This document shows positions 1-13,169 of a DNA stretch of 64,000 nt, one piece after another; the stretch's first letter is position 1; every line of letters begins with the position of its first letter. Both the position numbers and the translations under genes were made by a program. The stretch is from Eriocheir sinensis (lineage: Eukaryota > Arthropoda > Malacostraca > Decapoda > Varunidae). Location: NCBI RefSeq assembly GCF_024679095.1, contig NW_026111761.1:97001-161000 (forward strand), read 5' to 3'. The notes under the pieces were generated by a model, which was given only the letters and a program-made list of their open reading frames with translations, was not told the DNA's origin and searched no databases.

Positions 1-475
1 TCAACCTCTTCACGTTGAAAAAGAGACGACTGCGGGGAGACATGATACAAGTCTTCAAGTACCTGGAAAAGCTCAGCAACGTTGATCACTCCAAACTCTT
101 CACGCTACAAACTAACCTGAGAACAAGAAACAACGGAAAAACAATTCAAGCAAAGCGATGCAATGCCGACATCGGCAGGAGTTAATTCTCGAATAGAGTT
201 GTTCGCCACTGGAACAGCCTTCCTGCAGAAGTGGTTAGCGCAGAGAGCATCAACTCCTTCAAGATTCGCATTGATCGCCACTTTCCTGCATCGGGAGTGA
301 ACTGAACGTATCCAAGAGTAGATACACAAGTACTTTAATCCTTCCCTGCATGCCACTCCTATGGCAAACGGATTGATTAAATCACTGAAAGCAGGCCAAC
401 AGGCTTTCTGCTGCCTGCTAGTTCATGTTTCCATGTTTCCTCTTCCTCCTCCTCCTCCTCTTCCTTCTCCTCATG
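1..475 (+). pseudogene. 3' end of a CR1/L2-like LINE, entering the window from the left
   Basis: Frame 3 from base 3 reads as the C-terminal tail of a non-LTR reverse transcriptase: KKRRLRGD, LRTRNNG, an RVVRHWNSLP box and a final FKIRIDRHF, ending at a TGA at 303-305. One in-frame TAA (183-185) interrupts it, so the copy is dead. The same tail motifs occur in LINE copies A and B at 10-15.6 kb. The 3'UTR carries a small hairpin (AGCAGGC pairing with GCCTGCT, about 391-421) and then runs into CTTCCTCC-type repeats near 440-475, as other LINE ends in this window do. The upstream part lies outside the window. Confidence 0.8.
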
Positions 476-713
476 GTGGCAGCAGTGGTGGTGGGTGGGA
501 GGGGGAGTACACGGGACAATTAAAGATATCGAAGTGGGTGTGTTTATGGGTGTGGACGGACGAGAGAAAGGGGGAAAGAAAGAAAAAGCAGCCATTGTAT
601 TACTGCCAGGATCTGCGCAAACAGTCTTGACATTTATAGTAAAAAGCGCAAGAACCGACACACCAAGAACACCTGAATCAAATAACTGTATCTGGCACTG
701 AGTAGGTTATGCG
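476..713. other. Unassigned spacer
   Basis: GGTGG-rich then A-rich sequence. Short open frames exist on both strands but overlap each other and show no family motif. Confidence 0.5.
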
Positions 714-1008
714 TTCCCTCGGCGCAGTGGTTAGCATCCCTGACTACAAATCTGCGGGCCAGGGCTCGAGTCCCGGCCTTGGCAGTCGGAGTGCAGCCCA
801 CCCAGCTGTTCATCCTCCTCTTCGGGATGGTCGATGAACGAATATCTGGGGAAAGCTGGGGAAGGCAGGATGTGGAAACCCGGATGTTACACTGGCCCGT
901 GTCGGGGTAATGGATTCTTATCCACCACAGGTTCAGAGGACCAACGGGACGGAGATGAGCACCGCCGCCACGCGCACTGTAGGGTGTGCTGTCAACTTTA
1001 CCTTTTGT
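714..1008 (+). mobile_element. tRNA-derived SINE, family 1, full-length copy
   Basis: The head resembles a tRNA gene: an A-box-like GGCGCAGTGGTTAGC and a B-box-like GGCTCGAGTCCC about 40 bases later. A roughly 220-bp body with GCAGCCCACCCAGCTGTTCAT and CCCGGATGTTACACTGGC follows, and the copy ends in TTTACCTTTTG. Two further copies at 48273-48570 and 49948-50100 share head, body and tail in the same order, which supports a dispersed SINE and not a tRNA gene. Confidence 0.8.
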
Positions 1009-1299
1009 TGATTAGGTCCCACCTGAGTCATCCTTTTTTTCCCTTTGTGCATCCATTACATAATGCATATAGATTCCCTCGAATCAGTACTCGAATGAAT
1101 GAATGATTAAACTGCTCCAAGGATTTATATTTTACAGCAGAGAACAATTGAAAACCTTAACTTACATTCTTTTCAAAGGCGTAGACTTCGAGGAGATGCA
1201 AATGGGGTTTCTGAATAGGTTAAAGGGATTGGCAAGGGAGTTCCTGATGAAACACTTATATAAAAAAATACACAGAGAAAAGAACAAACAACAACTGAT
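1009..1299. other. Unassigned spacer
   Basis: AT-rich sequence with a 69-codon open frame at 1103-1312 that shows no recognisable domain. It may be the decayed upstream part of the LINE remnant that follows, but I cannot support that. Confidence 0.4.
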
Positions 1300-1590
1300 A
1301 CAGATTAGATGAATTTAGGTTGAGGAAGGAAATGGCAAAGAACTACTTCACGACCAGGTGGTGGTAGGTGAATAGAACACAATGGGCAGACACCACTGAA
1401 AATTTTCAGTAGAGGTTAGACACATTTATGGCCGGGAAGGGAGCTCGGTGAATCAACCATTCCCAGGAGGCGCCGTGTGTACGCCGACTGGCTTCCTGTG
1501 GTCTGCATGTATCCCTATGCTCCCTCCTGTACATAGTGGTCCTGACGACGGCTTCGCACACCTCGGAGCTTTTTTTCTCCCTATAGTTAT
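1300..1590 (+). pseudogene. Very degraded LINE C-terminal fragment (tentative)
   Basis: Around 1312-1370 the reading FRLRKEMAKNYFTTR followed, after a frame change, by VVGE and N resembles the conserved tail box of CR1-like reverse transcriptases (KNxFxxRVVxxWN). An FMAGKG-like end and a GC-rich 3' stretch follow. Several frame breaks separate the pieces. The call rests on short similarities only. Confidence 0.4.
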
Positions 1591-1755
1591 CTTGCGCAGG
1601 CTTAGCCTAGAGGCCCCCCCCTCCCCCTTCCCCTAAGGTAACAGTGGGTGGGGCTTCTTGGTTAGTTTGGTGTAAAGTGACTACAGAGACCTTAGCATCG
1701 CAGTGATTTGCGCCCTTAAAGGTCTGCCATCCAGCTCTAGACTCGGGACCATGCA
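1591..1755. other. Upstream region of the DnaJ gene
   Basis: No TATA box or other promoter element could be assigned with confidence. An ATG at 1751 opens a short frame that ends in TGA 19 codons later and overlaps the start of the DnaJ reading frame, so it would act as an upstream ORF if the transcript starts before it. Confidence 0.35.
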
Positions 1756-2430
1756 ATGTCAACTCCGAGCTACCCTAAACGGCGTGTCCGACACCGAGGT
1801 GACGTGCTGAATGGAACGCCTATACGCGTGTATCCACTACCTGGACCAATGGCAAACAAAACCCACTACGAGCTCCTGGGCGTGAAGCCCGAGGCCACCC
1901 TGCAGGAGATCAAGAAAGCCTACCACCGCCTCGCCCTCAAAATTCACCCTGACAAGAACCCGAATGACCGGAACGCCAAGACAAAATTCCAGCAGCTGCA
2001 GCAGGTGATGGAGACGCTCTCCGACCCCGACTCACGGGCCCGATACGACGCACGGATAATGAGCACGGCCAGTCAGGCCAAGGCTCCGGGGAGGAAGCCT
2101 TCCTACTCGGCCTCTTCTTCTTCTTCGGCTTCCTCCTCCTCGTACGCGTCCTCCTCCTACCACTACTCCTCCTCCTCCTACCACTACTCCTCCTCCTCCT
2201 CCTCTGCAGGCTCCTTTTCAACGCCAAAATCTAAAGCAAAATCGTTTCACAAAAATAAACAGAAAAGAAACAAGGAGACTGAAGTAGGCTCGACGGCCTA
2301 CATGTGGCACCTCCTATTTCCCTTCACATATAAGACGATCGCAATAGACAACATCTCGCCCAAGGAGAAGAAGGCCAGGAAGAGGAAGCGGTACCGGCAA
2401 AACAAGAAGAAGGCGGCGTCGTTTCACTAA
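1756..2430 (+). CDS. J-domain (DnaJ-family) co-chaperone, single exon
   Basis: The 224-codon frame encodes a J domain at about residues 37-100: YELLGV at the start of helix I, the invariant HPD at 64-66 and DPDSRARYD near the end. The HPD loop is what stimulates ATP hydrolysis by Hsp70 partners, so an Hsp70 co-chaperone role is expected. No Gly/Phe region or zinc fingers follow, which places it in the type C (DNAJC) group. Instead there is a Ser/Tyr-rich low-complexity stretch (116-156), a short hydrophobic segment (181-197) and a Lys/Arg-rich tail (203-220). Met32 (base 1849, G at +4) begins just before the J domain and is an alternative start; Met1 has a purine at -3. The missing introns could mean a retrocopy or a naturally intronless gene. 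A DNAJC30-like identity is possible but unproven. It is the only intact host-type gene I see. Confidence 0.85.
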   Translation: MSTPSYPKRRVRHRGDVLNGTPIRVYPLPGPMANKTHYELLGVKPEATLQEIKKAYHRLALKIHPDKNPNDRNAKTKFQQLQQVMETLSDPDSRARYDARIMSTASQAKAPGRKPSYSASSSSSASSSSYASSSYHYSSSSYHYSSSSSSAGSFSTPKSKAKSFHKNKQKRNKETEVGSTAYMWHLLFPFTYKTIAIDNISPKEKKARKRKRYRQNKKKAASFH

Positions 2431-3129
2431 GAAGGGACGCCGGGACGGCAGGCAGGAGTGAGGCGTCAGGAAGGCTTTTGAGCCTACATCATTCCATCAG
2501 TTCTCTCTTCTTCCTTTCCTACTGACTCATTCATGTGTTTCCCAGCTCCATCTCTTCCCAAAGTCAGACCCAGTATATACTTTCCTGTGTCGGAGTATTC
2601 ATTATGTGTTCCTTCTATTACGATATCCTTTTATTACTGTTATTGGGACTATCTTACGGTAAAGCAACTTATTTAGTATATTAATTCATTTTTTTCATTG
2701 TTTTTCTTGGGTTGTGTAGTGCGCTGTTGCTTCGTGTGTCCCAGTGAGCGCTGTGGCTGCTTCCCTTCATATTCCGAAGCCGTGTTGTGCCTATGTCTGG
2801 TCATGTATCAGTTCTCTCAAGGGAGTGTCTTTGTCTGTTGTCAACTATCCTTCACTCTTTTCCCTTGCTCTTTTATTTTTCTTTCTTCTACGTTTCTTCC
2901 TGTTCCATGTTTACTGACTCCTATTAGCTGTAGGATGTCTTGATTTACCATGACTTGCAACATTTGTATTTCCTCCCTCTGCCTATCGTTCTTATCAGTA
3001 TTGCTGGTACTGTTCTTCTTGTTATATTCATCTCCATTCTATTACTCACCTTCCCTCATCTCTCCGGCTGCTGCTCCAACCATTATTACTATTACTGCTG
3101 CTGCCATTCCTACCACTACCACTTTGGTG
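2431..3129. other. Downstream spacer of the DnaJ gene
   Basis: T-rich sequence without a recognisable gene. No canonical AATAAA close to the stop was identified. Open frames at 2698-3207 are low-complexity and overlap in several frames. Confidence 0.5.
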
Positions 3130-3445
3130 CTGCCTGTAACGCCATTTCTTGGGTCTCGTGGACGACCCCAACCCGTTAGTGGCGCAGGCGAATTTTCTTC
3201 ATATTGACTGCCTCGATAGATGACTCCTGCCAGGCCCATGCCTACCCCCCCAACCCCCCAACCCCGTGCTCCTCATGACCGAAGTCGCTGAAGTTTGGGA
3301 TGACTAAACATCTGGACAGCATATGAGTCCTCATCCGCCCTCGGCGATGATTGAAAGGCGTCAGGGTGTAGCGCTGGGTCTCGAACCTGGGTCCCCGAGC
3401 TCACCATGCCCGCACGCTAACCACTCGGCCACCGCGTCTACTACC
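3130..3445 (-). mobile_element. tRNA-derived SINE, family 2, minus-strand copy
   Basis: Read on the minus strand it starts near 3444 with CGCGGTGGCCGAGTGGTTAGC (A-box region) and has a B box GGTTCGAGACCC about 50 bases on. The far end carries CGCCACTAACGGGTTGGGG, matching the tail of the fuller copy at 32805-33118. The middle is diverged. Confidence 0.7.
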
Positions 3446-4188
3446 ATTACTTTGACTACTACTACAACCACCACCACCATTACTACCATTTCAAAAAAAA
3501 TTCTAGTTTTGACCGCATGCACATGAACATAATGGCAATCTCTCCTTACACTCATTCAGAAGATTGAAGTTTCAAGTCTTTAGTTTTCTCTTATGCTAAA
3601 GAAGACTATGCTATCTTCAAGGAGGTTTTCCATATTGCACAACTTTTGCCATAAGAAAACTTGTCAATACGCCTCGATTTTAGATATTCCGATTTTCACC
3701 CGTTGACAAATCTCAGACATACGGATTCTTTGTGTCAGTGTATTCTCAGAAGTTTTCAATAAGCAGTGCGAGAGTTTTCGACCCGAGAGCCACTTTCATA
3801 TTACTTGTTCAGACTAGGCTTGGTCCATATTGTTAAAACATTTCAGCGCGTAAGCAAACATATTTGACAAAGTTCTTGTAGTAGTTTTTGACATTTGCAA
3901 AGGTAGTGTGATGAGGGTCATCACAAACGGCCTTCCTCCTGTACCATGAAGCTAAAAAAAACACTTATGGGAACCCATTGTTATTATTATCATTATTATT
4001 ATTATTATTGCTTTTGTGGTTTAAGTTGTCGCTGTTGTCCCCGTCGATTTTATTGTTTGTATTGTATTGTGTCGTTTGCTTGTACTGTATTGCGTTTGTT
4101 TTGTGTGGTTTGCGTTACTTTTATCAGCTCATTGTTATTTGTTATTTATATTGTTGGTGTTGTGTTTCTTAATGTAATTTTAGTGTTG

Positions 4189-4191
<3 letters not shown>
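3446..4191. other. Non-coding spacer
   Basis: ACC/ACT-rich then AT-rich sequence with a short (ATT)n run near 3980-4010. No gene or mobile element recognised. Confidence 0.5.

Positions 4192-4269
<78 letters not shown>
4192..4269. repeat. (GA)n microsatellite
   Basis: Pure GA dinucleotide array of about 38 units. No LINE 3' end was recognised next to it. Confidence 0.95.
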
Positions 4270-4271
<2 letters not shown>

Positions 4272-4514
4272 GGTATGATATTAGTAGTAAAAATAGTATA
4301 GTATAGTTCTAGTTCTAGTTATTGTCGTTGCTGCCGCCCCAATATTGACATAAACAGACGTTATTGCATTTTATCATGATGGATATTTTGATCTGTTTGC
4401 CGGCGCCGTCACGCTCAGCACGGGGCTAGGAGCCGCGGGTGAGTGCGTGCGCCGGGCTCTGCTATATACGATCTGTCTCTGCCTGTACAAATGTATGTCT
4501 GATGTCAGGTGTGG
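4270..4514. other. Short spacer
   Basis: Nothing recognised apart from a GC-rich patch near 4400-4450. Confidence 0.4.
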
Positions 4515-5460
4515 ACGTTAGCTGCACTCTATATACACTCTTATGTGTTATCATGTTAGCCTTTGTTACATATTTCCTCCCTCTTTTCCTTTCTTTTGTC
4601 TCTATCTCTCTCTCTCGCTCTCTCTTTGTCTAAGCTCTCTGATACACTCTTCTGTATCGTTTATTTGTTTATACTTCTTCCCGCCCTTAGTTTTCTCTCT
4701 CTCTCTCTCTCTTATTGTAAACATTCTGATAAACTCTTTTCGGTATGATCATGTTATCCTCTGTTGTTTTCCTCTTTCCTCTTCCTCCCCTCGCTCCTTT
4801 CCTTTCTCCCTCCCTCTTTATAGACCTGATAAACACTTACTTTAGTATTATCATTATAACACTTTGCTATTTCGCTCTTTTCCCTCCCTTCCTGTCTTCC
4901 TCCCCCTCCCCCTTTTCTATTTCCAAGCATTCTGATAATCACACTTTTTTTTAAATATGTGATTTATGTTATTTCTCTTTCCCTGCTTCCCTCCCTCCCT
5001 CCCTTCCTTCCTCCCACTCTCTATTTCTAAACCGTTTAATAAACACTCACTTGAACTATTATGATTGTGTGATATTTCTCTCTTCGCTTCTCCTTCCCTC
5101 CTTCCCTCTCTTCCTCCCACCTCTCTTTTTCCAAACCCTCCGATCAACACTAACCTTTGTATTATCATGTGACCCTTTGCTATTTTCCTCCTTCCTCTTC
5201 CTTCCTGCCTCCCCCTCTCTCTTTTCTAAACCTTCTGATACACACTCACGATTGTGCTATTATCTGGCTTTTCGTTACTTACACCTTCCCTTCCTCCCTT
5301 CCTCCCTTCCTCCCTTCTCTACTCTTAACCCTCCTTGTAAGCATTCACTATTCTACTATCATATGGTCTTTATTATTTCCGTTTTCCCTCCCTCCTTCCC
5401 TTCCTTCCTCCTTCCTGCCTCTCTATACCTTCCTCATTCCCCGTGCATTGCCTAACATTT
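4515..5460. repeat. Minisatellite of about nine diverged units, period about 105 bp
   Basis: Each unit has a core resembling TGATAAACACTCAC, then TATTATCATGTGA and CTTTGCTATTTTCCTC, followed by a long pyrimidine tract. Cores fall near 4528, 4640, 4728, 4828, 4931, 5037, 5143, 5237 and 5337, a regular spacing of roughly 90-110 bases. The open frames running through it are pyrimidine-tract artefacts. Confidence 0.8.
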
Positions 5461-6190
5461 CCTCTTTCTTCCTTCCCATTGTTTCCACTATTTTCTTTGT
5501 CCTCCTTCATATATTCTTTCTTCTGGTCCTCATTTCAATTTTATTTTTACTTTTTACTTTTACACACCTTCTTCAAACGTTTCTCCACATGATCTATCTT
5601 TCATTTACCTTCTCTTCCTTTCCACTTTTCCCTCCATTTCTTTCCTTCATTATTTTTTTACTTCCATCTCTCATTTCAATTCATTCCTCTTCCTACATTC
5701 TCTTTTCCTCTTAGCCTTCCACTTTTCTTCCTCCATGTGATCTTCCTTCCAATATTTCTTTATTTATTTCCACTTTCCTTTCCAGTTCTTTTGTCCGTTC
5801 ATTGTTTGTTTCTATTCCTTATTGCAATTGGTTTCTTTTTCGTCATTCACTCCTTCGCTAAATCTTCCATATTTCCTCTACGTGTTCCTCCTTCCCCTTT
5901 TCCTTTCTTTTTTTCTATCTTTCTTTCCTCCAAAGTCTTTTTTTCCTTCATTTAATAATTTGCTTTTAGTCCTCCATTAAATCTTCCACGTTTTCTTCAC
6001 ATGGTCTTCATATCCATTTATATTCTTCCTTTTCCCTTTTTCTCCAGTTCAATAGTTATTCACTTATTTTGGCTTTCATTTGACTCGATCCTCTTCATAT
6101 GGAGTGTTGCTCTTATATCTCTCTCTTGTTTGTTTTCAGGTAAGTTGTGCTGTGTGGGACGACGCCAACGTGAGTACACAATATTGTTAT
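5461..6190. repeat. Pyrimidine-rich tract with weak 120-140 bp periodicity
   Basis: Words like ACATGATCT or ACATGGTCTTC followed by TTCC-rich sequence recur near 5587, 5735, 5880 and 5998. This looks like an older, more diverged continuation of the preceding array or a second array. The long open frames are products of base composition. Confidence 0.5.
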
Positions 6191-6546
<356 letters not shown>

Positions 6547-6716
6547 TGCCAGAGTCTTCTTCGTGATCTACGAAGGAATTATCTCGTAGGTGATATATTA
6601 GAAAAAGGCAAGCGTTGAATAATCCCTTTTTTTTGTCAGTTGAAAAACACGAAATTTAACTAAAAAGCTTCAAAGCCTTTCAGGTCAGAGGATTTTCCGA
6701 AAACCTTTCACCGGGT

Positions 6717-6887
6717 ACGCTGACGGGGAATCGCATTTTTATTAGATTTCCAATGGCGGAGTTTCCATTCCGTTACGTGGAACGGCTGTTGAGGAAATGC
6801 GTGAAACACGAGAGGCGGCGGAAGTTCAATGTACTGAGGAACTGTCTTATATGTCTTAACTTGCCCAGCCTGGAGACTAGGTGGTGA
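6717..6887 (+). other. Possible coding fragment, unrecognised
   Basis: A 56-codon open stretch contains an internal ATG at 6753 (MAEFPFRYVERLLRKC...) and a protein-like composition rich in Arg, Leu and Phe. It ends at a TGA just after an AG/GTGG that could be a splice donor. No family recognised. A 104-codon frame on the other strand competes with it. It may belong to the pseudogene that follows, or be chance. Confidence 0.25.
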
Positions 6888-7347
6888 TGGCAGTTTGCTG
6901 TTAGTAGTAATAACTGTTGAACCTATTGAAGGTAGTGGATTAGAAGTTCGCCCTCTAGGCTTAGAGTTTAAGATCCGCCACAGCACAGCCGCAACACTAG
7001 AATTATCATAATCTCTTCTCAAATCTCGTTAAACTACTTGCGCGTGCGTGCGTGTGTCTGTGTGTGCACTATAATGTCTCCCAACAATACCATGACCACC
7101 AGCACGACTAATACCACCACCACCACCACCACCACCCCAAGTCTAGTATTCACACACTAGAGTTTCAACGTCGCCAGATGCTGGGTGGGTTGTGTCGACT
7201 CGTCCGATCCATACCGTCCTGTCCCGCCTCACCTCAAATCGTAACGGGTAGCGGCTGGTTGGCTTACTAAGCACGCATGCACCAACCACATAATCACCAC
7301 CACCACCACCACCACAATAAGATATTTAGCATCGTCACAGAACAATT
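6888..7347. repeat. ACC-rich spacer
   Basis: ACC trinucleotide runs occur at 7113-7136 and 7297-7315. No gene recognised. Confidence 0.6.
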
Positions 7348-9457
7348 ATGGACCTCAGTGTTGGCGACAGAGATGACGGTGGCATCGACAGGGAACTTAA
7401 AACCAACACAACACAAATTAAGTCGTCATAATGCACCGCCATATTATCATCAACCATCACTACATCCACTACCACCAACTTACATTTGGAGTGTATTCTA
7501 AACTTGTGTGGTGAGCGTGTCAATGGCAACTGTCGTGGAGATGTTAGTGAATGTGATGACTTTCCTGGCGTGTTATCTGAAAGTTGTGTGGAATAGGAGG
7601 AGATTTGTGGGCGAATTTGTCGGTGTACAAACAAAAGATGAGGAATATTGTTCGCAGCCTTCAGCACCACCGCCAGTTACTTAATCATTCGAAGATGACA
7701 CACCATCACCACCACCACTACCTCAAGAAGAAAATCCAGAACTTGTGATATTCCTTAGTTAGCGTGCTCCACCACCACCACCACCACACCACCATCACCA
7801 CCACCACTACCTCAAGAAGAAAATCCAGAACTTGTGATATTCTTTAGTTAGCGTGCTCCACCACCACCACCACCACACCACCACCACCACCACTACCTCA
7901 AGAAGAAAATCCAGAACTTGTGATATTCTTTAGTTAGCGTGCTCCACCACCACCACCACCACACCACCACCACACCACCACTACCTCAAGAAGAAAATCC
8001 AGAACTTGTGATATTCTTTAGTTAGCGTGCTCCACCACCACCACCACCACACCACCACCACACCATCACCACCACCACTACCTCAAGAAGAAAATCCAGA
8101 ACTTGTGATATTCTTTAGTTAGCGTGCTCCACCACCACCACCACCACACCACCACCACACCACCACCACCACCACCACTACCTCAAGAAGAAAATCCAGA
8201 ACTTGTGATATTCTTTAGTTAGCGTGCTCCACCACCACCACCACCACACCACCACCACACCATCACCACCACCACTACCTCAAGAAGAAAATCCAGAACT
8301 TGTGATATTCTTTAGTTAGCGTGCTCCACCACCACCACCACCACACCACCACCACCACTACCTCAAGAAGAAAATCCAGAACTTGTGATATTCTTTAGTT
8401 AGCGTGCTCCACCACCACCACCACCACACCACCACCACCACCACTACCTCAAGAAGAAAATCCAGAACTTGTGATATTCTTTAGTTAGCGTGCTCCACCA
8501 CCACCACCACCACCACCACCACCACCACTACCTCAAGAAGAAAATCCAGAACTTGTGATATTCTTTAGTTAGCGTGCTCCACCACCACCACCACCACACC
8601 ACCACCACACCACCACCACCACCACTACCTCAAGAAGAAAATCCAGAACTTGTGATATTCTTTAGTTAGCGTGCTCCACCACCACCACCACCACACCACC
8701 ACCACACCACCACCACCACCACTACCTCAAGAAGAAAATCCAGAACTTGTGATATTCTTTAGTTAGCGTGCTCCACCACCACCACCACCACACCACCACC
8801 ACCACCACCACCACTACCTCAAGAAGAAAATCCAGAACTTGTGATATTCTTTAGTTAGCGTGCTCCACCACCACCACCACCACCACCACCACCACTACCT
8901 CAAGAAGAAAATCCAGAACTTGTGATATTCTTTAGTAAGCGTGCTCCACCACCACCACCACCACCACCGTCATCATCAACGCCATCACCATCACCATCAC
9001 CCCGCATGAGTTCTTCCTCCATTACAACAACAACTGTTTTGATAAACTCTAACGAAATACAGTTGCTCTTGGTTGACATCTTCAAGTCACACAACCCAAC
9101 TTGAAGCTACTTGAGAAATGTCCTGAATTATACGACTCTTTAGTGGCAATACTGATAAGTGAGTGGTCGTCAACAACAACGTCAACTGATGATGAGGGTG
9201 ATCGTCGCGGTGAAAAAAGAAATAAACGCCGCCACCACTGTAACAACACAAACCACGAACACGTTTACAAGTTATGGAAAAAAATGAATATTCCATTAGG
9301 AAGTACCAAAGAACGAGTTCGTGATTGTAATTTGGATTGTATTTTGAGAAGGACTCATTTTCTTTTGGATACGGTGTTTTGTGAAGTTCAGCATCGTCAA
9401 CCTCCAAAGCAATATCGTTTTAAGTATTATTCACTTCATCAACCTCATAAGAAATAA
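7348..9457 (+). pseudogene. Decayed, unrecognised protein gene split by a minisatellite
   Basis: Coding-like sequence runs through three frames. Frame 1 covers 7348-7596 (MDLSVGDRDDGG at the start, two stops). Frame 2 covers 7592-7762 (acidic then Pro-rich, ending PQEENPELVI). A 14-unit array follows. Frame 3 covers about 8922-9104. After one frameshift, frame 2 at 9101-9457 ends with a Lys/Arg/His-rich segment and an LWKKMNIPLG...RVRDCNLDC stretch before TAA. At least three stops and two frameshifts make it non-functional as assembled. No known domain is visible. Mixed acidic, Pro-rich and Cys/His-rich composition would also fit an old insertion from a large DNA virus, but nothing confirms this. 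Confidence 0.5.
7705..8947 (+). repeat. Minisatellite, 14 units of about 85-102 bp
   Basis: Each unit joins a nearly invariant 52-base segment (TACCTCAAGAAGAAAATCC through TTAGCGTGCTCC) to a variable (CCA)n/(CCACCA)n stretch. Fourteen copies of the invariant segment begin near 7719, 7807, 7895, 7981, 8079, 8179, 8275, 8359, 8444, 8529, 8627, 8722, 8814 and 8896. In the frame of the surrounding pseudogene the first 13 units carry a TAG in AGTTAG; the last has AAG there and stays open. Unit length varies through the CCA part only. Confidence 0.95.
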
Positions 9458-12182
<2,725 letters not shown>

Positions 12183-12479
12183 GGATGTGAGGTGAGTGAG
12201 GTGTGTGAGAATAAGAAAGGTTAAGAAAGAGGCGAGGTAAGGTGGGTGAAGGGATGGGTAAATAGGATGTGAGGTAAGGTGAGTGAGGGGGGGAGGGCTT
12301 AGAAATATGTGGAGGTGAGGGAGGAGTAGGAAGGGCTAATCCTCTAGGGGATGAGGAGGAGCAAAAGGGATGTGAGGTGAGCGAGGGTGGGGGGGGCTTA
12401 GGTGAGGTGAGGGAAAGGGGTGTAGGAAGTGTTAATCCTCAAGGGGATTTAAAGAGGGTGTAGTGAGGAGGAGCAGATT
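12183..12479. repeat. G-rich diverged tandem repeat
   Basis: Words such as GGATGTGAGGTGAG and GGGCTAATCCTCTAGGGGAT recur at about 100-130 bp spacing (for example near 12330 and 12425). No gene. Confidence 0.5.
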
Positions 12480-12965
12480 GAATCCTCAGGGAATTCAAAG
12501 GGTGGGTTGTCGACACACCCAAATCACGCGTGAGACACTCGGGAACACAAAGTCCCCCTCGGGACACACGAAACACTCAGACACCCAAGCACAAGCACGA
12601 CTAAACACCCTCAAGTCACTCGCAAAAACACCGGAAATACAACAGCACACTCAAAACACTCTGAAACCCACGCAGAGCACTATAAACAGCCAAATCACAC
12701 GCAAAAGCACTGGAAACACAACACACTCGAAACGCAGAACACTCGAAAAACAGCCAAATCACACGCAAAAATACCGGAAACAAAACAGCACACTCAAAAC
12801 ACTCTGAAACCCACGCAGTACACTTAGAAGCAGCCAAATCACACGCAAAAACACCGGAAACACAACACACTTGAATCACTCTGAAACCCACGCAGAACAC
12901 CCGGAAACAGCCAGATCACACGCAAAAACACCGGAAACACACAAACGCACGTGAAAGCAAACGCA
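12480..12965. repeat. Minisatellite with CCAAATCACACGCAAAA core
   Basis: The core recurs near 12690, 12763, 12833 and as a variant near 12910, followed by ACACCGGAAACACAACACACT and CTCTGAAACCCACGCAG. Period is about 65-80 bases, and units are truncated variably. The open frames on both strands are by-products. Confidence 0.75.
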
Positions 12966-13083
12966 ATCCCAAGAGCACGACGTAAACACAGGGCTAGCGA
13001 TGTTGTGGAGCGCAGCGGGGTGAGGTCACGACCTTCTCTCAGCAGAGGTCGGGTGTGAATGAGCAGAGGTCGGGTGTGAATGA

Positions 13084-13085
<2 letters not shown>
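12966..13085. repeat. Spacer with a 24-bp direct duplication
   Basis: GAGCAGAGGTCGGGTGTGAAT occurs twice in tandem (about 13038-13083) just before the GA array of copy B. Confidence 0.6.

Positions 13086-13167
<82 letters not shown>
13086..13167 (-). repeat. (GA)n = (CT)n tail of LINE copy B
   Basis: Pure GA array touching the 3' terminus of copy B, in the same position as the array at copy A. Confidence 0.9.

Positions 13168-13169
<2 letters not shown>

Noticed and set aside
1937..2227. Arg-rich 96-codon frame on the minus strand opposite the DnaJ gene
   Set aside because: It is the complement of the Ser-coding low-complexity stretch and the J domain.
7705..8947. Regular repeats with variable spacers resembling a CRISPR array
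   Set aside because: The variable parts are all CCA runs, the context is eukaryotic, and no cas-like genes are present. It is a minisatellite.
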